Positions 33,850-46,175 are shown, numbered from the stretch's first letter. The stretch: DNA of 64,000 bases from Metaphire vulgaris (GCA_018105865.1 CM030835.1:1674316-1738315), one strand, 5' to 3'. The notes: generated from the sequence alone by a model not told the origin. Made by a program: numbers and translations.

Positions 33850-34470
33850 TAATCATATATATAATAAATTATAAAATTTATATATACTGTGTTAGGTTTA
33901 ATCTATATATTATATCTATATAATATATAAGCTTCTAATTTCATAATATTTGTTTGCTTATTATATAAAATACAAAATAATGACTGGGGGTTCAATATGA
34001 CTGTTTTATACACTAATGTTTTCCACAGTGCTTCCCTCCAACCAGGTTGGTCCAAGAAAGAAAAACTTTTTTTGGCAGGGTTGTGGACAAATGGAACAGG
34101 GGGCCAACAGTTGAGTAACGGATTATCTAGATAAAATAATCATGAATGCAGGGGCCTTAAAACCATTATTATTATTTATATTTGTTGTTTAATGTATGTG
34201 CGGCACCTGAACTATTATTATATAGGGTCCCAACTATATATATAATAACTGGTATAGGCCAGGCTCTCATATATATATATATAATAATATATATATAATA
34301 ATCATATATATAAATAATCAGTGTGCATATAAAATTTATATATAGGTCTATCTATATATTATATCTATATATTATATAAGCTTCTAATTTCCTATTTGTT
34401 GTGCTTATTAAGACTTGGACGGCTGGGTAAAACACAGTGTTTTATACACTAATGTTTTCTGGTCTCTTCC
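33850..34470. repeat. Two copies of a ~460-bp segment in direct orientation
   Basis: AAATTTATATATA...ATATAAGCTTCTAATTTC and GTTTTATACACTAATGTTTTC occur near 33875-34025 and again near 34325-34460, with different sequence between the blocks. The second copy follows a decayed MITE-like piece at 34180-34280. Confidence 0.6.
34030..34130 (+). mobile_element. Non-LTR retrotransposon C-terminal scrap
   Basis: One frame reads RKTFFGRVVDKWNRGPTVE, which resembles the end of many non-LTR ORF2 proteins (hydrophobic-rich FF..RVV..WN..P..V). Only this scrap remains. Confidence 0.45.
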
Positions 34471-35501
34471 CTCCAAACAAGTCAATTAATTCCCCTCCCC
34501 AAAGACCTGGCTTCTGGATAAAACATTACTAGTAAAATTAAGGCCACTGACATTAAATAACATATTCCATCAATCAATCCATGCATCACATGCAAGTTTA
34601 AATTCCGTTTTTCGTTCGATATTTGTCCAAACATCGCCCGTATCCTGTATGAAGGAACAGTCTTATTCAGTTAATCGACCACTAGTCTGACTTTGTGCAA
34701 CAAGGCCCTGCTCTGCGCAGTATACGCTAACAGTACAGTACATACGACACTCTACGTACCCTCCTCCTGCGTACAACGAACAGCCCGCTGTCTCAACACC
34801 CTCTGCTCTAAAACACCTTGGACCTTGTTGCGCAAAGTCAGACTGGTGGCCGATTAGCTGAAGAGTTTCACTGATATGGGCGATGTATGAACGAATAACG
34901 GGAATTTGTAAAACCTTTTGTACAATATTGCGTGCGGTAGTCGCTAGGTGGAGCGACAGTTTCTATTGGGATATGTTTGCTTTCATGAAATATGCTTCAA
35001 ATGGCAAAGAATTAAACTTAAATCCTATTGATATTCAACATTAGGCTCTTACCGTACGGTTTTGAAAAGCAAAGATATTAAATCCATCCATCACATATCA
35101 ATCGCCCCTATATCTTATTCGTCTATTCGCTCAGTTAAGATGTTTGTCCAGACATAAGTGAAACTCTTGTACAAATTCCCGTTATTCGTTCATACATCGC
35201 CCATATCAGTGAAACTCTTCAGCTAATCGACCACCAGTCTGACTTTGCTCTACGCAGTATACGCTAAAAGTATATACGCTCTCCGTACCCTCCTCTTACA
35301 GCAACGTCGCCGGCCACCTGCGTACACCGGCTGTCTCAATACACTCCCTCTGCTCTAGTACACCTTTCCTATAATACCTGTTATATAATGCTGCAGTAGT
35401 CGCCAGGTGGATTGACGCTAAAAGTAACGTCGCCGGCCACCTGCGTACAACGAAAAGCCGGCTGTGTTAATACCCTCCCTCTGCTCTAGTTCACCTTTAC
35501 C

Positions 35502-35694
35502 CAGTGGCGGATCCACCGGGAGGGCCAGGGGGCCCGTGCCCACCCGCTTTTGAGTGCCTGGCCCCCCAGTGACTCCCCAGTTGGGACACTATACTTAATG
35601 CTACATACATTAAACAACAAATGGTTGGCCCCCCATGATTAGAAGTTGCCACCCCAACGGCCCCCTCACTTGCCAAATCCTAGAGCCGCCACTG
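35502..35694 (-). mobile_element. hAT-type MITE, reverse copy, with 8-bp target-site duplication
   Basis: Ends CAGTGGCGGATCC and TAGAGCCGCCACTG; flanks CCTTTACC at 35494-35501 and 35695-35702 are identical. The body matches the MITE at 11283-11472 read on the other strand (GGGACACTATACTTAATGCT versus AGCATTAAGGATAGGGTCCC). It is inserted only in the right arm of the large inverted repeat, so it arrived after that duplication. Confidence 0.88.
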
Positions 35695-36094
35695 CCTTTA
35701 CCTGTTCTATAATATTGCCTCGTGCAGCAGCAGTATTCGCCAGGTGGAGTGACTGTTCAGGGCGTTGGGTATTAATATTGGGATTTGTTTGCTATAGACG
35801 CCGGCCTGTTTGGAGCAGTGGTTTCGACTGCTGCCACCAACACGGAGAGACCCCGGTACCGGGGATCGCCTCCGAGTGTCGGTCGGTCGGTCCAAGCCGT
35901 TCGGGGGCCCGATAAATTGGTAGCAGCGATAAAATGCTGCGTAGGCAAGTGCTGGTCATTGCCCCTCGGGGCAGTGACCTTTCGGTGCTTGCCTAATTTT
36001 CAAATTAATTAAAATTCAATTAATTTGAGATCTACGCTATGGTAGATCACCTCAACCATCATTCATCATCACCATCATCCCACCATCATCCATC

Positions 36095-37779
36095 ACCATC
36101 ATCCATCTATCACATCCATCATCCATCATATATATCTATATATCCCCTTGCAACAGAATATATGAATATATATGAATAACCTATATGAATTATTATTTTA
36201 TGATTAATTATTATGATAAATTATTATAAGTGTTTCTATAATCATTCATTCAAATTAAACTGATTTAAACTTCTTATAATATCTTGGGATATTGACAATA
36301 CTAATATTTAAATTCATTTAAGGTCTAAGGGAAAACCAAGAATATAACCTTCAGAGAAAAACAGTGTCACCCAAGATTTTATATTAGTAATTAGGTAAAA
36401 TAATTAATAATAATATTATAATTATTATTATTAATAGTAGACGCTCTTTTTGTTGCTTGCCAGGCTTGTCATAGACTCATAGTGGCATAGCACCCCCACC
36501 CAGAGCCGTAGCTAGGGTTTTCGGCACCCAGGACAAGATTAACATATTTTGCACCCCTAAATTTTGGGGCGATCATATCATTCTTCTCCTTTCTTCTCCG
36601 AAAGAAGAAGAAGAAGAAGAAGAAGAGAAGAAGAAGAAGAAAGAAGAAGAAGAAGAAGAAGAAAGAAGAAGAAGAAAGAAGGAGAAGAAGAAGAATTTTT
36701 CACTCAAATTTTTCACTCAAAAATGCACCCCCACCGGTCGAAAAAATGCGCTCCCCACGGTCGGCTCCGGGCGGCTTGCCCCTGAAGAAGACGACGCTGA
36801 AACGTTTATACACTGTGGACCAATAAATCCAAAATTTTGACCAACCTGAACATAAATGCAGGTGCAGGTACCGATACATTTCTACAGAGTTCTATGAAAA
36901 ATTTCACAAAGTTACAGCCAAGGATTTATTGGTTCACAGCACATATTAAAGCACCTATTTTGTTTGTACTTATAGGCTGATAGCTATTCGTAGCATAGGC
37001 ATATAGTAGCTAAGCTTATTTATCGCTGTGTGATAGCAGCGGTATTTAAAAAAATACTGTCTGCCTTGCAGTCCAAAGTCTTGCCCTCCCCTCCCCGGAA
37101 AAACAATGAAACGGCAGAGGTAGTATTATATCAAAGGATAATGTAATATACTAGAGTGTATCATTTGAGACGACAACCTTTTTCTCTTGGCAAGACTTTC
37201 TAGCAGAAAAATGTCAAAGTATCTCCACCCCCTTCACCCGTCCTATTCATGGATCCTGGCTTTGCCACTAGATAGCAGGTTCCAATCCTCTCCTCTTTAT
37301 TGCCCTTTTAGCAACCTCTTTGCCTTGTATACATGACTTGGGAACCAAGCAAACATTTAAAAACGACCTAAAGAAACGACTATCGACTGATGCCAAGTGC
37401 ATTACCAATTGGCGCTAGAGAAGTTCACTAATAATAATAAAAGGTCACACAAAGTAAGCTGTGAAAAGCTATGCCTTTAGTAGTATGATTTGAAAATAAT
37501 TGTTGTTTTCCAAAAATGTAGTAAATACATCTATTTGCACAATTGTGCATTGTTCTATAATGGTCCTGTGGCTAGACGCCACACTATCACCTATCAGCAG
37601 TAAAATGCTATGGAATTATGTGTGTGAACCTGCAAATATTAACTTATACAATACAGTAATACTCTACCAATTTCTCAACAGAAATATGACAAAATACCAA
37701 CGCTATGGTATGGAACATAAAATTTCTATCAAACTCCCACCTGGATGCCTGCATCAGTTTAAGTATGAACTCCAGATTG
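36095..37779. other. Gene-free stretch
   Basis: AT-rich sequence and a GAA tract. Near 36500-36560 GAGCCGTAGCTAGGGTTTTC resembles one end of the CAGTGGCGTAGCCAGG MITE family, without a partner end. No exon recognised. Confidence 0.55.
36600..36697. repeat. (GAA)n purine tract
   Basis: About 98 bases of AAG/GAA with occasional extra A or G, one strand almost entirely purine; such tracts can form triplex DNA. Confidence 0.93.
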
Positions 37780-37850
37780 TGCATTGTTCTATCTATCTAT
37801 CTATTTATCTATCTGTCTATCTGTCTGTCTATCTGTCTTTCTTTCTCTCA
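37780..37850. repeat. (TCTA)n/(TCTG)n microsatellite
   Basis: Tetranucleotide array TCTA changing to TCTG and TCTT. The Leu/Ser-rich frames across it come from the repeat. Confidence 0.9.
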
Positions 37851-37899
37851 CACAAACACTTTTTCACTTCATCTCAATTCTACAAGCAAATCATATCTC

Positions 37900-38100
37900 A
37901 CCATTGCTGCGACACTGCCTCCACTGGGTCCGTGTCAGGTCCAGCGAACGAGCGGAGTTAGAGATTGAACTTTTTCCAAGGCTAATCCAAACCTGACCGA
38001 GGCAGCCTCAGCTGAATCTTTGCGCAAAATCCTAAAAACATATTTATTTAAGATAGGTTTTGACTTCACCTGTTAAAATGCTCTTGTCTTGGACAATAGT
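37900..38100 (+). mobile_element. Non-LTR retrotransposon 3' tail
   Basis: One frame reads AASAESLRKILKTYLFKIGFD, the SL..LKTYLF type of ending seen in CR1/L2/Jockey-like ORF2 proteins. The element is 5' truncated, as usual for LINEs, and is followed by an (AAT)n tract at 38131. Confidence 0.55.
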
Positions 38101-38127
38101 CTTGTCAATTGCACTGAAGAAATTGTC

Positions 38128-38130
<3 letters not shown>

Positions 38131-38181
<51 letters not shown>
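38131..38181. repeat. (AAT)n microsatellite
   Basis: About 17 AAT units immediately downstream of a LINE tail. Confidence 0.95.
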
Positions 38182-39136
38182 GCAAAACACCAAACGCGTG
38201 TAAAGCCGTCAGCAGCAAGGCAACAATAAGAATATCATAAGCATTTCCTCCACTATCACAATGACTCAGTTTCTTTATTGACTTCTACCAAAAGAAATAA
38301 ACAAATTGTACATTAAATGTTTATTGTTTGCCCATGAATGGTCGTTTGGTGGTGGTTGAAGTCACCACTGGTGTTTCTCAGCAACAAGCAAATCACAAAT
38401 AAAGTCTTTTTTAAGACATGCACCAAAGTCTATTCTAATATTACTCAATATTCCACCCCAGACCCTGCTAGTGAGCTCGGGATGCTCCCCAAGCCTCTCA
38501 TAATGAGACTAAATTGGATGTGTGCATCCATTTGCACAGCCACAAGAGGGCCAGTGGTTGTTAGGACTTCCAACTGATCAAGAGAATCATTTATCTGATA
38601 GTTCTATGGTGAGTGCCAAATAGCTGTCCTATAGTTGACAAATTTGTTCCAAAGTTCAAGATTTGAATTTAGCATTACCACTTTGTGGCAGCAGGATCTG
38701 TCTCAGACCTCACAGACCCCCACTAAGTGATATAATGACCATTAGCTTTGTCAGGTATTTATCAAAAGTGGCCCTTCTTGGTAGGTAGCTTCATATCCTG
38801 CTAACATACCAGAGCACAGTGAACCTTAATACAGACCAGTGGACGTGTTAATGCACGAAGGAATCAAATCTCGGTAATCCTTTACTTAGCGCCATTTATT
38901 ATTCGTCAGTAATTTTGCAATGCATCTGCATTAAAAGTGCTACTGAAATTGAAGAACAGTTAAAAGTAATTTCTTAATTTGTCTGTTATCATTATGTATA
39001 CTGGTTACTTAACTTCCTTTCATGTGGGATTCAGTAACCATCTCTTATTTCTTTCTCAACCTCCTCCGAGTAGATATGTTATTATTAGATAAGTATATAG
39101 GCATAGTGTTCATGCAACTAACTTTTATGCAGGATA

Positions 39137-39196
<60 letters not shown>

Positions 39197-39279
39197 TATT
39201 TATCTTTTATCAAGCTACAAAAATTGTGAATTATGGAGAAAGAAATAAAGATGTCATGTCATGATAACAGGGAATGTTA

Positions 39280-39311
<32 letters not shown>

Positions 39312-39409
39312 ATAAATATTTATTTATCTTTTCTTAAATGTGAATTATGGAGAAACAATTAGTATGATGGCTTGGTGAATGTTAAAATTGTTATTATTAA
39401 ATGACAATT
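38182..39409. other. Gene-free stretch
   Basis: No exon recognised; contains an (AT)n tract at 39140-39194 and a short (ATT)n tract at 39283-39310. Confidence 0.55.
39140..39194. repeat. (AT)n microsatellite
   Basis: About 27 AT units, self-complementary. Confidence 0.95.
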
Positions 39410-40095
39410 TATATGCAAACAAAATAGTTTTTGTGATCAGCAAATTTAATGCAAACAAAATATTGTTATCAGAGATATTGTCACATCTTCAAAAAACATT
39501 TTGAAATTTTTTTTCATTTTTCACCATTGTATATAGGGTAATTCCACATAAAATCAACATACTTTTAAATAAAATCGGACGTCACCGTGTCAGAATTGGA
39601 TGAAAATTGGCACAATTGTTCATCCCCATGAGTAATGTTGAAAACCACAATATTAGAGTTTTGGGTCAACTCATGTCCAAACTATGGGTCATGAAAATTT
39701 GGTCGATCCGCTCCAACTTGTGACAGTAATACTGTAATATCTCCACTTCTGTGATAGCTAGAGACATGATCTTTGCACCAAACTTTAGCCTTTTGAAAGC
39801 TCTGTCTGGGCCAATAAACAGTAATACTGACCAAAAGACTTTTACTTATTTACTCTCTGGCCTCTGTATATAACTAATACGCGCACTAGCGTTTTAATTT
39901 GCAAAATTGGTAACTTAGTCATTAAACGTTGTACTTGCAGTTGGCTTGGTGTAAAATTGTGCAAATACAGTCTACAAGAAACAAAATACTTTTTGTGATC
40001 AGTATTGAATGCAGATTGTTATGAGATATTGTCACATTTTCCAAAAACATTTTGAAAAATTTTCATTTTTCACTATTTTATATGAAACGAGTTCA
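39410..40095. repeat. Repeated block in the 3' flank of the 40-45 kb element
   Basis: TTTTTGTGATCAG...GAGATATTGTCACAT, then CAAAAAACATTTTGAAA and TTTTCATTTTTCAC, occurs near 39425-39530 and again near 39985-40080. Between the copies lie GGTAATTCCACATAAAATCA and ACTGTAATATCTCCACTTC. The location beside the minus-strand ORF block suggests it belongs to that element's non-coding 3' part. Confidence 0.55.
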
Positions 40096-40417
40096 TAGAA
40101 AAAAATGTCACAAAACCAAGGAATATTGTTATAATTAACTGTAGTTTTTCAACTCCAGTTCTTCCTCTCCCTCCTCCTTTTTCCAGGCTGGGGACTGGCA
40201 CAGCAGCAGACTTCTGTGGCGGAGTTGAGTTTTTTTTTGGTTTTTATAACAGCTCTATTTTAATTTTTTCTCTTTTTTAAGATTTTTGTAACACTTAAAG
40301 CTAAGCAAATACTAACACATACTGAACTAAGTTCACTAGTCGTGAAAAATATACATTAACAACGATAATAAGATGTATAAGAATTGAGTGACTACCCTAC
40401 AACTTACTGAAACTGAC

Positions 40418-43400
40418 TCAGGACCTCTCACATTCGCCATCACACTGGCACAAACTAGTACAAGGCAAAAAGGCTCCGACACATTTACACCTTGTGCTGC
40501 AAGTCTTCTTACATGAACAGCAAATAAGTTCCTGACACATCTGAGATACCTGGAGGATTGTCATCCACTGTGGCTGCCATTTTTCACCAACTTTACACCA
40601 ACCCCACTCAGATGGATCAAGTATTTGGATCTGTGTTTCAAGACAGTGTGACCAACAGTGGACTGCCTGATAGACTGCCCTTTTAACATGCTGAATAAAT
40701 GCATAACACGTAGGAGGAATGTTTTCAAGTGTTTTGGATTTCTTTGTAAACATCATTTTTCTTGCTAAATCCAGTGTTACACACTCACTAGTTCGATCGT
40801 ACAAAAGAATTACAAAGCGTTGAAGAATTGAAATAGCATGCGCATCAAAATCATTAGTAAAATGCAGTAAATTTGTTAATGCCTGTGTAAGTTCAGGATA
40901 GGCGTCCCATGTTAACCAGGCAGACTTCTTGCCTTTACCATAAAATGCTGAAGTTGTGTCACAACCTGTTAGTGCATGAAAAATGGGTAAAACAGCACAT
41001 TTTATGGGTTCGAGCACTGAACAAACTTCATGGATTGCAATCAACCTAGCACTACGTCCGACACCGAAATGGATCCACAATTCAGACAGATTAAGGTCAC
41101 GAAAAACAGCAATTGCCAGCACTACCACATCAGTATCAACTGTTCGAATGCTAATTTTATTACATCCCGATTTAGCTGCATGATGGCTGTGCAGGATTAG
41201 CCGAGTATCAGCCTCCTCATGGTTACAACATTCGATACCACTAACGTCAATTGAGCCCGCAGCTATTCTGACATTTTCATCAAATGTTATTATCACTGTT
41301 TTTCCAAATGTCTCATGTGCAGCAAGACTTAAGTCGGCGAGGTAATGAAACAATTCAGTTTTGTTTGCATCAACCCGCAAGAATTCATGCCAGTTTGTAG
41401 GAAGTTTTGCATGCCCTACAACATGAATTCTTGTTCCAACTCCACGTTTTTCACGAGTAAGAGTCTTGAGACTTTGTTCTTTGTACACATCAAATACAAC
41501 ATCGACACGCTCCACTTTTTTCAAAACAGACAGCAAATATGGTACAAATACTTCAGTTCTATAATCAGAGAAAGTTGGACAATTGTTTGGCTTTAGCATT
41601 TGAACAACAACCGCTCCATCTAAAATGATGGCCATACAAACAGCATCTGTGAAATCATTGCAGCTGCTTATTTTTAAACACTCCAACAAGTCAGATTTTG
41701 TTCCTGTATACAGGTTACCACCCTCTGAAAGAGAAGGGGGATAAGCCTGGTTTTCGTATGAAAAAAAAAGTCATCGAGATTACCATCACGTGCTTGACAC
41801 GCCACGCATAAACGCGAAAACAAATGGCAATCTGCCTTCAATTCTGCAACTCGGAGAACACGCAGAGGCTGTTTTTTACCATGTGATTTGTACAGAAAAA
41901 GAGGCAACTTATTTCTCGGCAGGGGTGACAAAACTGAGATTGTGGCATCTTTACTTAATCTCTCTCGAAAGAAAGACTCAAATTGTTTCTTGCCCATTTC
42001 TCTAGCTTTTCTGACAGTGTCAGCAACTGTTTTGTCTGCCACCTTATTAGTGCATAGTACAATTAGATCATCTCCTGTGTTAGTGCTAAATGGTATTTCA
42101 GTGGCTAGAATATCCAGCAGGTTGGTTACATCACGTTGGAATTGATTTCGAAAAGAAGTTGCATTTTCATGATGTGTTGAATCATTGGAATACACAGCAA
42201 ATGTAGATTCAAATTGTTCTAGCATCCTAACAATTTCTGGCCCAGTCACAGCCCATTTGCAGAGAGCGGCATCATTCTCTGTTAAGCCAACAGCACCCCC
42301 AGCACCTTTAATCACAGCATTTAGCTGTTCGTGTGCCTGATCAATTGAAATTGAAATGGATGAGAACTTGCGACGCATCTTGGACGCAGTAAAACTCCCA
42401 CTTAAAAACTGTTCGTATATGTGAGGGTGGCAAAGCTGCAGAGAGAGCATGTCGCGGATGTGAACCGGCAACCATCTTGCATAATTGGTCTGGTCAGAAA
42501 CGAAAAACCATGGAGCTAATTTCTGCAAGCAGTCAACATACAATACAAAATCTCCCATTCGTATTGACCTAACGAATGACAGAATGAGCAATTCCAAATC
42601 CAAAACAGTGCTCCAATATTGAAATTGTACAGAACATTTCATAGATTCATTTTGCCATTCCTCAAATGTTTGTGGTACTTCATCAGCTACACCTTTACAA
42701 TAGGCTGTGTAAGACTGTTGCAAATTACTATACAATGCAGCTGCTGTTACAGTGTGAGCATATCTTGTGTGCTTAACATTTGCTCCTGAAATGAAGGATT
42801 CTGCCACTCCGGGAGTAGCTATGCCCGACTGCACCAGGCATTCAACCCAACCGGATCCTGCAAGCCAGTGACCAACCATTCGCAATGCAGCCATTTCATG
42901 TCACATCAGGAACCTGTCTGGTGTTTAGGTGTTGCACAACATTTTGCAGAACAGTTAAGCTGTGTCGCATCATTGCTGCAGTGTTAGCACTTTGGCAAAA
43001 CAGAGGTAACAGAACCGAGGAAGTGTTACTGTAGCTTGTGCGACTATCCTGACCCGCATGAAATGATGCCCATGGCATGCTGTTAAACTGCTTGTCAGAA
43101 GTTGCACAATCTGACACAGTTCGTAGCCATTCATACTCTTTGTCAGTGACATTTGAATCACCTAATGTGACTGGTACATGCGGTACAACTGGATCTGTAG
43201 ACGGTAGGATGCACGGGTTGAGTTCAGTATATGAAATTGGCAGGATAATGTCAGAAGCCAAATCAGAAGCAGTTACACTGAAGCAGGTGTACGTGTCTGA
43301 AGTAACTTGCGGTGCTACACAAGTATACATCTGTGTCAGCGAAATGGCTGTACCGTGGAAAGATGCCTGAGCTGTATTTGAGGAGAAATTATGATCAATA

Positions 43401-44983
43401 TTGTCTACAGCTGCCACTGTAAAACAACCAGGCTTAAGAACAGGGGGACAGACCAGGTCATCGCTTCTATATTGGCTGCAAATTGCATTAGCAGTTTTGT
43501 TTGTTATTTGCAGCAAACGATCATACGAGATAGATAGCCCAAGCTTATGGCACTTGTCAACATATTTCTTTTTACGTGTACCAGAATACAACATTAGTGC
43601 CATATATATTGGCAAGGGAGTTTCCCTATTTGCCACATGGTGAGTTGCAGGCTGGCTTGGTGTGTCATCGACAGCAGTAGTTCTTCTGCGCTTCTGAACA
43701 TTAAATACAATAAGCTGAGCAACAGACAATGCAGCAGTGGATTCAAAAGATGCAGCATCAACCAACCCCTCAAGAACCATCATTATAAAATAAAGCAAAC
43801 CAGAAGGCACCGAGTGCTTGTCATTCTGTAGGTTGCCATTAAACTTACATGTGTGCGATAATATTTCTCTCCTAAGCAGTTTGGCTGCATGCATTAAATG
43901 TACAACATCAGCAAAGCATGAAGCACGCTGCCTCAAGTCTTGCAATGCAGTGCCAACATTTTCAGAAAATGTAAGGAAGATGTCACGACCATGGGCAACT
44001 GCAGTTAAATTAGGTAAATTTTCCAACAACCGCTCTTTAAGTCGTGTAGAGTGCGAAAAACAATCTGCTACTTTGTAATTTGACAGGCATGTACAGTGTA
44101 TTTTGTTAAGTTCACTGAGCTTGAACATGGACGGTGCTATTTCATTAGTTCTTATGTCTTCCATATATGATATAACCTTGGCCAATGCCAATGACTCACA
44201 GTGACAATCAAATGGAGCCAACTCAACAATCATCGTCGTTTGATTTTATTCCAGTCCAGCTTTATAATAAAGGCTCAACAAGCAAGCTGGATGGTACTTA
44301 GCCTCCATAGCTATCATATCACCCTGAGACAATTTGCCTAACAGAATGCTATCTCCCAAAATAGTAGCACACTTACTAACCTTCGCGTCCACAGCAAATG
44401 TGAGAACCTGGCGCAAATCAGAACCACTGGCAGAACAGAAAAAACATACCATGTCTACAGTGGCAGTGGTACTGGTAGTATTTGTTGCACTGCGTGTAAG
44501 ACGTGGATTTTTAGCATTACTAACCGATGCACTATCTTCATCGTCATCTTCAGGATCATGTTCAAAGTGACCGACAAGTGGCTCTGAATAATCACCAGGA
44601 GATGAAATCAAACGACCTAGTCTTGTACCATGAACTAAGCGCTGCTTGCATTTGATGTGCCAAACTGCTTTACGTCTTACAAACGTTTCCTGTATACCAT
44701 CACCTTCATTCCAAAAGGCAAAGAATGGTGTTAAAGGTGATGGTAGCTGGCCAAGCCTTACAAATCCATCTATGGTAGTGGCTACAGTTTTATAACCAAT
44801 TCCTACATCAGTTCGTTTTGAATCTGCAGAGCAACTGGTTTTCTCAGTATTAGTGCTTTGACAAAAAACGCATTTCTCCCAGTCGAATGCTGCGTTGCCA
44901 TGGCACTGAATGCGTGTTGCCATGGCACTGAATGCGTGTTGCCATTGCCGGTAAAAAAGCGACAGAAAATGAAAATCATGCAA
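40418..44983 (-). pseudogene. Broken ORF block of a multicopy family with FEN/XPG-like (PIN-fold) motifs and a C-terminal Cys-rich CXC-like end
   Basis: Four consecutive minus-strand ORFs form one decayed gene: 44983-44246 (CXXC-type zinc-like motifs, CVFCQSTNTEK and MVCFFCSASG), 44233-42896, 42894-41674, 41689-40418. The first two are in the same frame, separated by a TAA at 44248-44246. Between the second and third there is a frame change at 42895 where sequence seems to be missing. The third and fourth are split by a frameshift at a 9-base A run (41761-41769); after it the other frame continues YENQAYPPSLSEGG. The C-terminal part has EEADTRL, RTVDTDVVVLA and ALTGCDTTSAF, spaced like the acidic motifs of XPG-I/FEN nucleases, and ends CCSCKKTCSTRCKC...CQCDGEC. 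I recall such proteins as multicopy and unnamed in several invertebrates (from memory, not checked). Probably a dead mobile element copy. No terminal repeats identified. Confidence 0.7.
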
Positions 44984-45335
44984 TACTAACGATTAACAAG
45001 CTACTCTATCAACTCAGTATTGGTTTTAAATTTTATTTACAAACATTTCTTGCCATATGTTAGACAAAATTTCTTTTAGATTAAAAATTTCTCACCGCAT
45101 GGGGTAAACAACATCCACACAAGGGACAGCAAACCGCACAACACGCTGATCAAAAGAGCCCACAGGTAGACCAAATCGATGTAATTTTGACATCAAATTT
45201 ACTCTTTTAATTTATAAATCGGACAATGTGACAATATCAGGATCTATTTACTGTTGTTAAAGCTTGCAAAAAATGCTGGATATTTCTTTGTAGACATAAT
45301 TTGCACGGTTTAGGAATTTTTTGTTACGAGGCCTA
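44984..45335. other. Gene-free flank of the ORF block
   Basis: AT-rich sequence between the 5' end of the minus-strand ORF block and a LINE tail. Nothing recognised. Confidence 0.55.
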
Positions 45336-45710
45336 CTTACTAAATAGTCAAGAGCGCTTTACAAAGACATCTTAATTGAGATTTCAAATAGGTGTGTCTT
45401 AAGTTCCTGTGCAAACCTATCTTGTGTAGTCTCCCTGGTAATTTCCTCGGGGAGGGCGTTCCAAAGTATGGGATTCCCCCTCGAGACGGATCGGTCCCCA
45501 AATTTAGCTGTTTTGGATGGAGGGGGACAACTAGCTGTATTCGGCGACTGGACCTCAGTTCCATTCACCTGTCAGTTAACAGATTTCTGCACACCAGTTC
45601 CGAAATATACTCTGGGCAGTCCAGGTTGTGCAAGGCCTTATAAGTCAACACACGTCGTTTGTAAGCAATCAGTTCAGGGATCTAGGGATCTGTAGCCAGC
45701 GGAGGTGATC
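45336..45710 (-). mobile_element. Non-LTR retrotransposon ORF2 3' tail, copy 1
   Basis: The minus-strand frame reads FGDRSVSRGNPILWNALPEE and RFAQELKTHLFE. These are the G(D/E)R...LWN.LP...F...LKTHLF motifs at the C-terminus of many CR1/Jockey-like ORF2 proteins. It is the same family as 51415-51790 and is 5' truncated. Confidence 0.75.
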
Positions 45711-46094
45711 GCGAAGTAGTGGAGTGACATGTTCGTTCCGTCTGACTCGAAAGATTATGTTAATGAGGAGAAAAACCGTTATTTATTCACAGGAGAATGC
45801 TACTCTTGTCTTAAGCATAATTAGCAGATAGAGTAACAACGAAGCTGTTAAACAAATCTTTTGCACGGAAACGGTTATGGTAAACGAATTCGAAGAGAAA
45901 ACACCCGATCGGTACCGAATTGTCTTTTCTCTTTGCACGCATCCACATGTTCTCTATGTTTTGCGTATATGCACACCTGCATCATCAGAGTCCACGAAAT
46001 GCTGCTGTTGTATAATGACGGAATGTTTGGTAGGCCTACACGCGTTCATTGAAAATTATAAATGACACTAAAGTAAAGGATTACCCAAATCTCT

Positions 46095-46175
46095 ACCCGT
46101 CCTGGTATAAATAACGGTATTGAACCCAGGCCGATCGAACAGTTATCTACCGCTAGAGCCATCGGCCTGTCATGA
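46095..46175 (-). repeat. tRNA-derived SINE head or tRNA pseudogene
   Basis: On the minus strand GATGGCTCTAGCGGTAGATA resembles a polymerase III A box region and GCCTGGGTTCAATACC a B box. An intact cloverleaf could not be drawn by eye. Polymerase III-promoted SINE origin is inferred. Confidence 0.5.

Larger units (their letters stand above)
30041..36094. mobile_element. Large imperfect inverted repeat, probable foldback-type element
   Basis: The left arm 30041-30861 and right arm 34980-36094 are inverted copies. The outer ~400 bp (from the TGATGG-rich edge through AATTAGGCAAGCACCGAAAG and the GC-rich CCGGTACCGG segment) is nearly identical. The inner part (CGTACGGTAAGCCTAATGTTG, ATGGGCGATGTATGAACG) is also shared. 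The right arm holds extra tandem pieces (34680-34940, 35240-35500) and a MITE at 35502-35694 absent from the left arm. An AT hairpin (CAAATTAATTGAATTTTAAT) sits in each arm. The 4-kb centre is AT-rich with no transposase seen. Foldback/Galileo-like elements or a segmental inverted duplication are the alternatives. Confidence 0.75.

Noticed and set aside
46095..46175. Functional tRNA gene
   Set aside because: A and B box-like sequences exist, but a full cloverleaf with paired acceptor stem could not be formed; SINE or pseudogene preferred.
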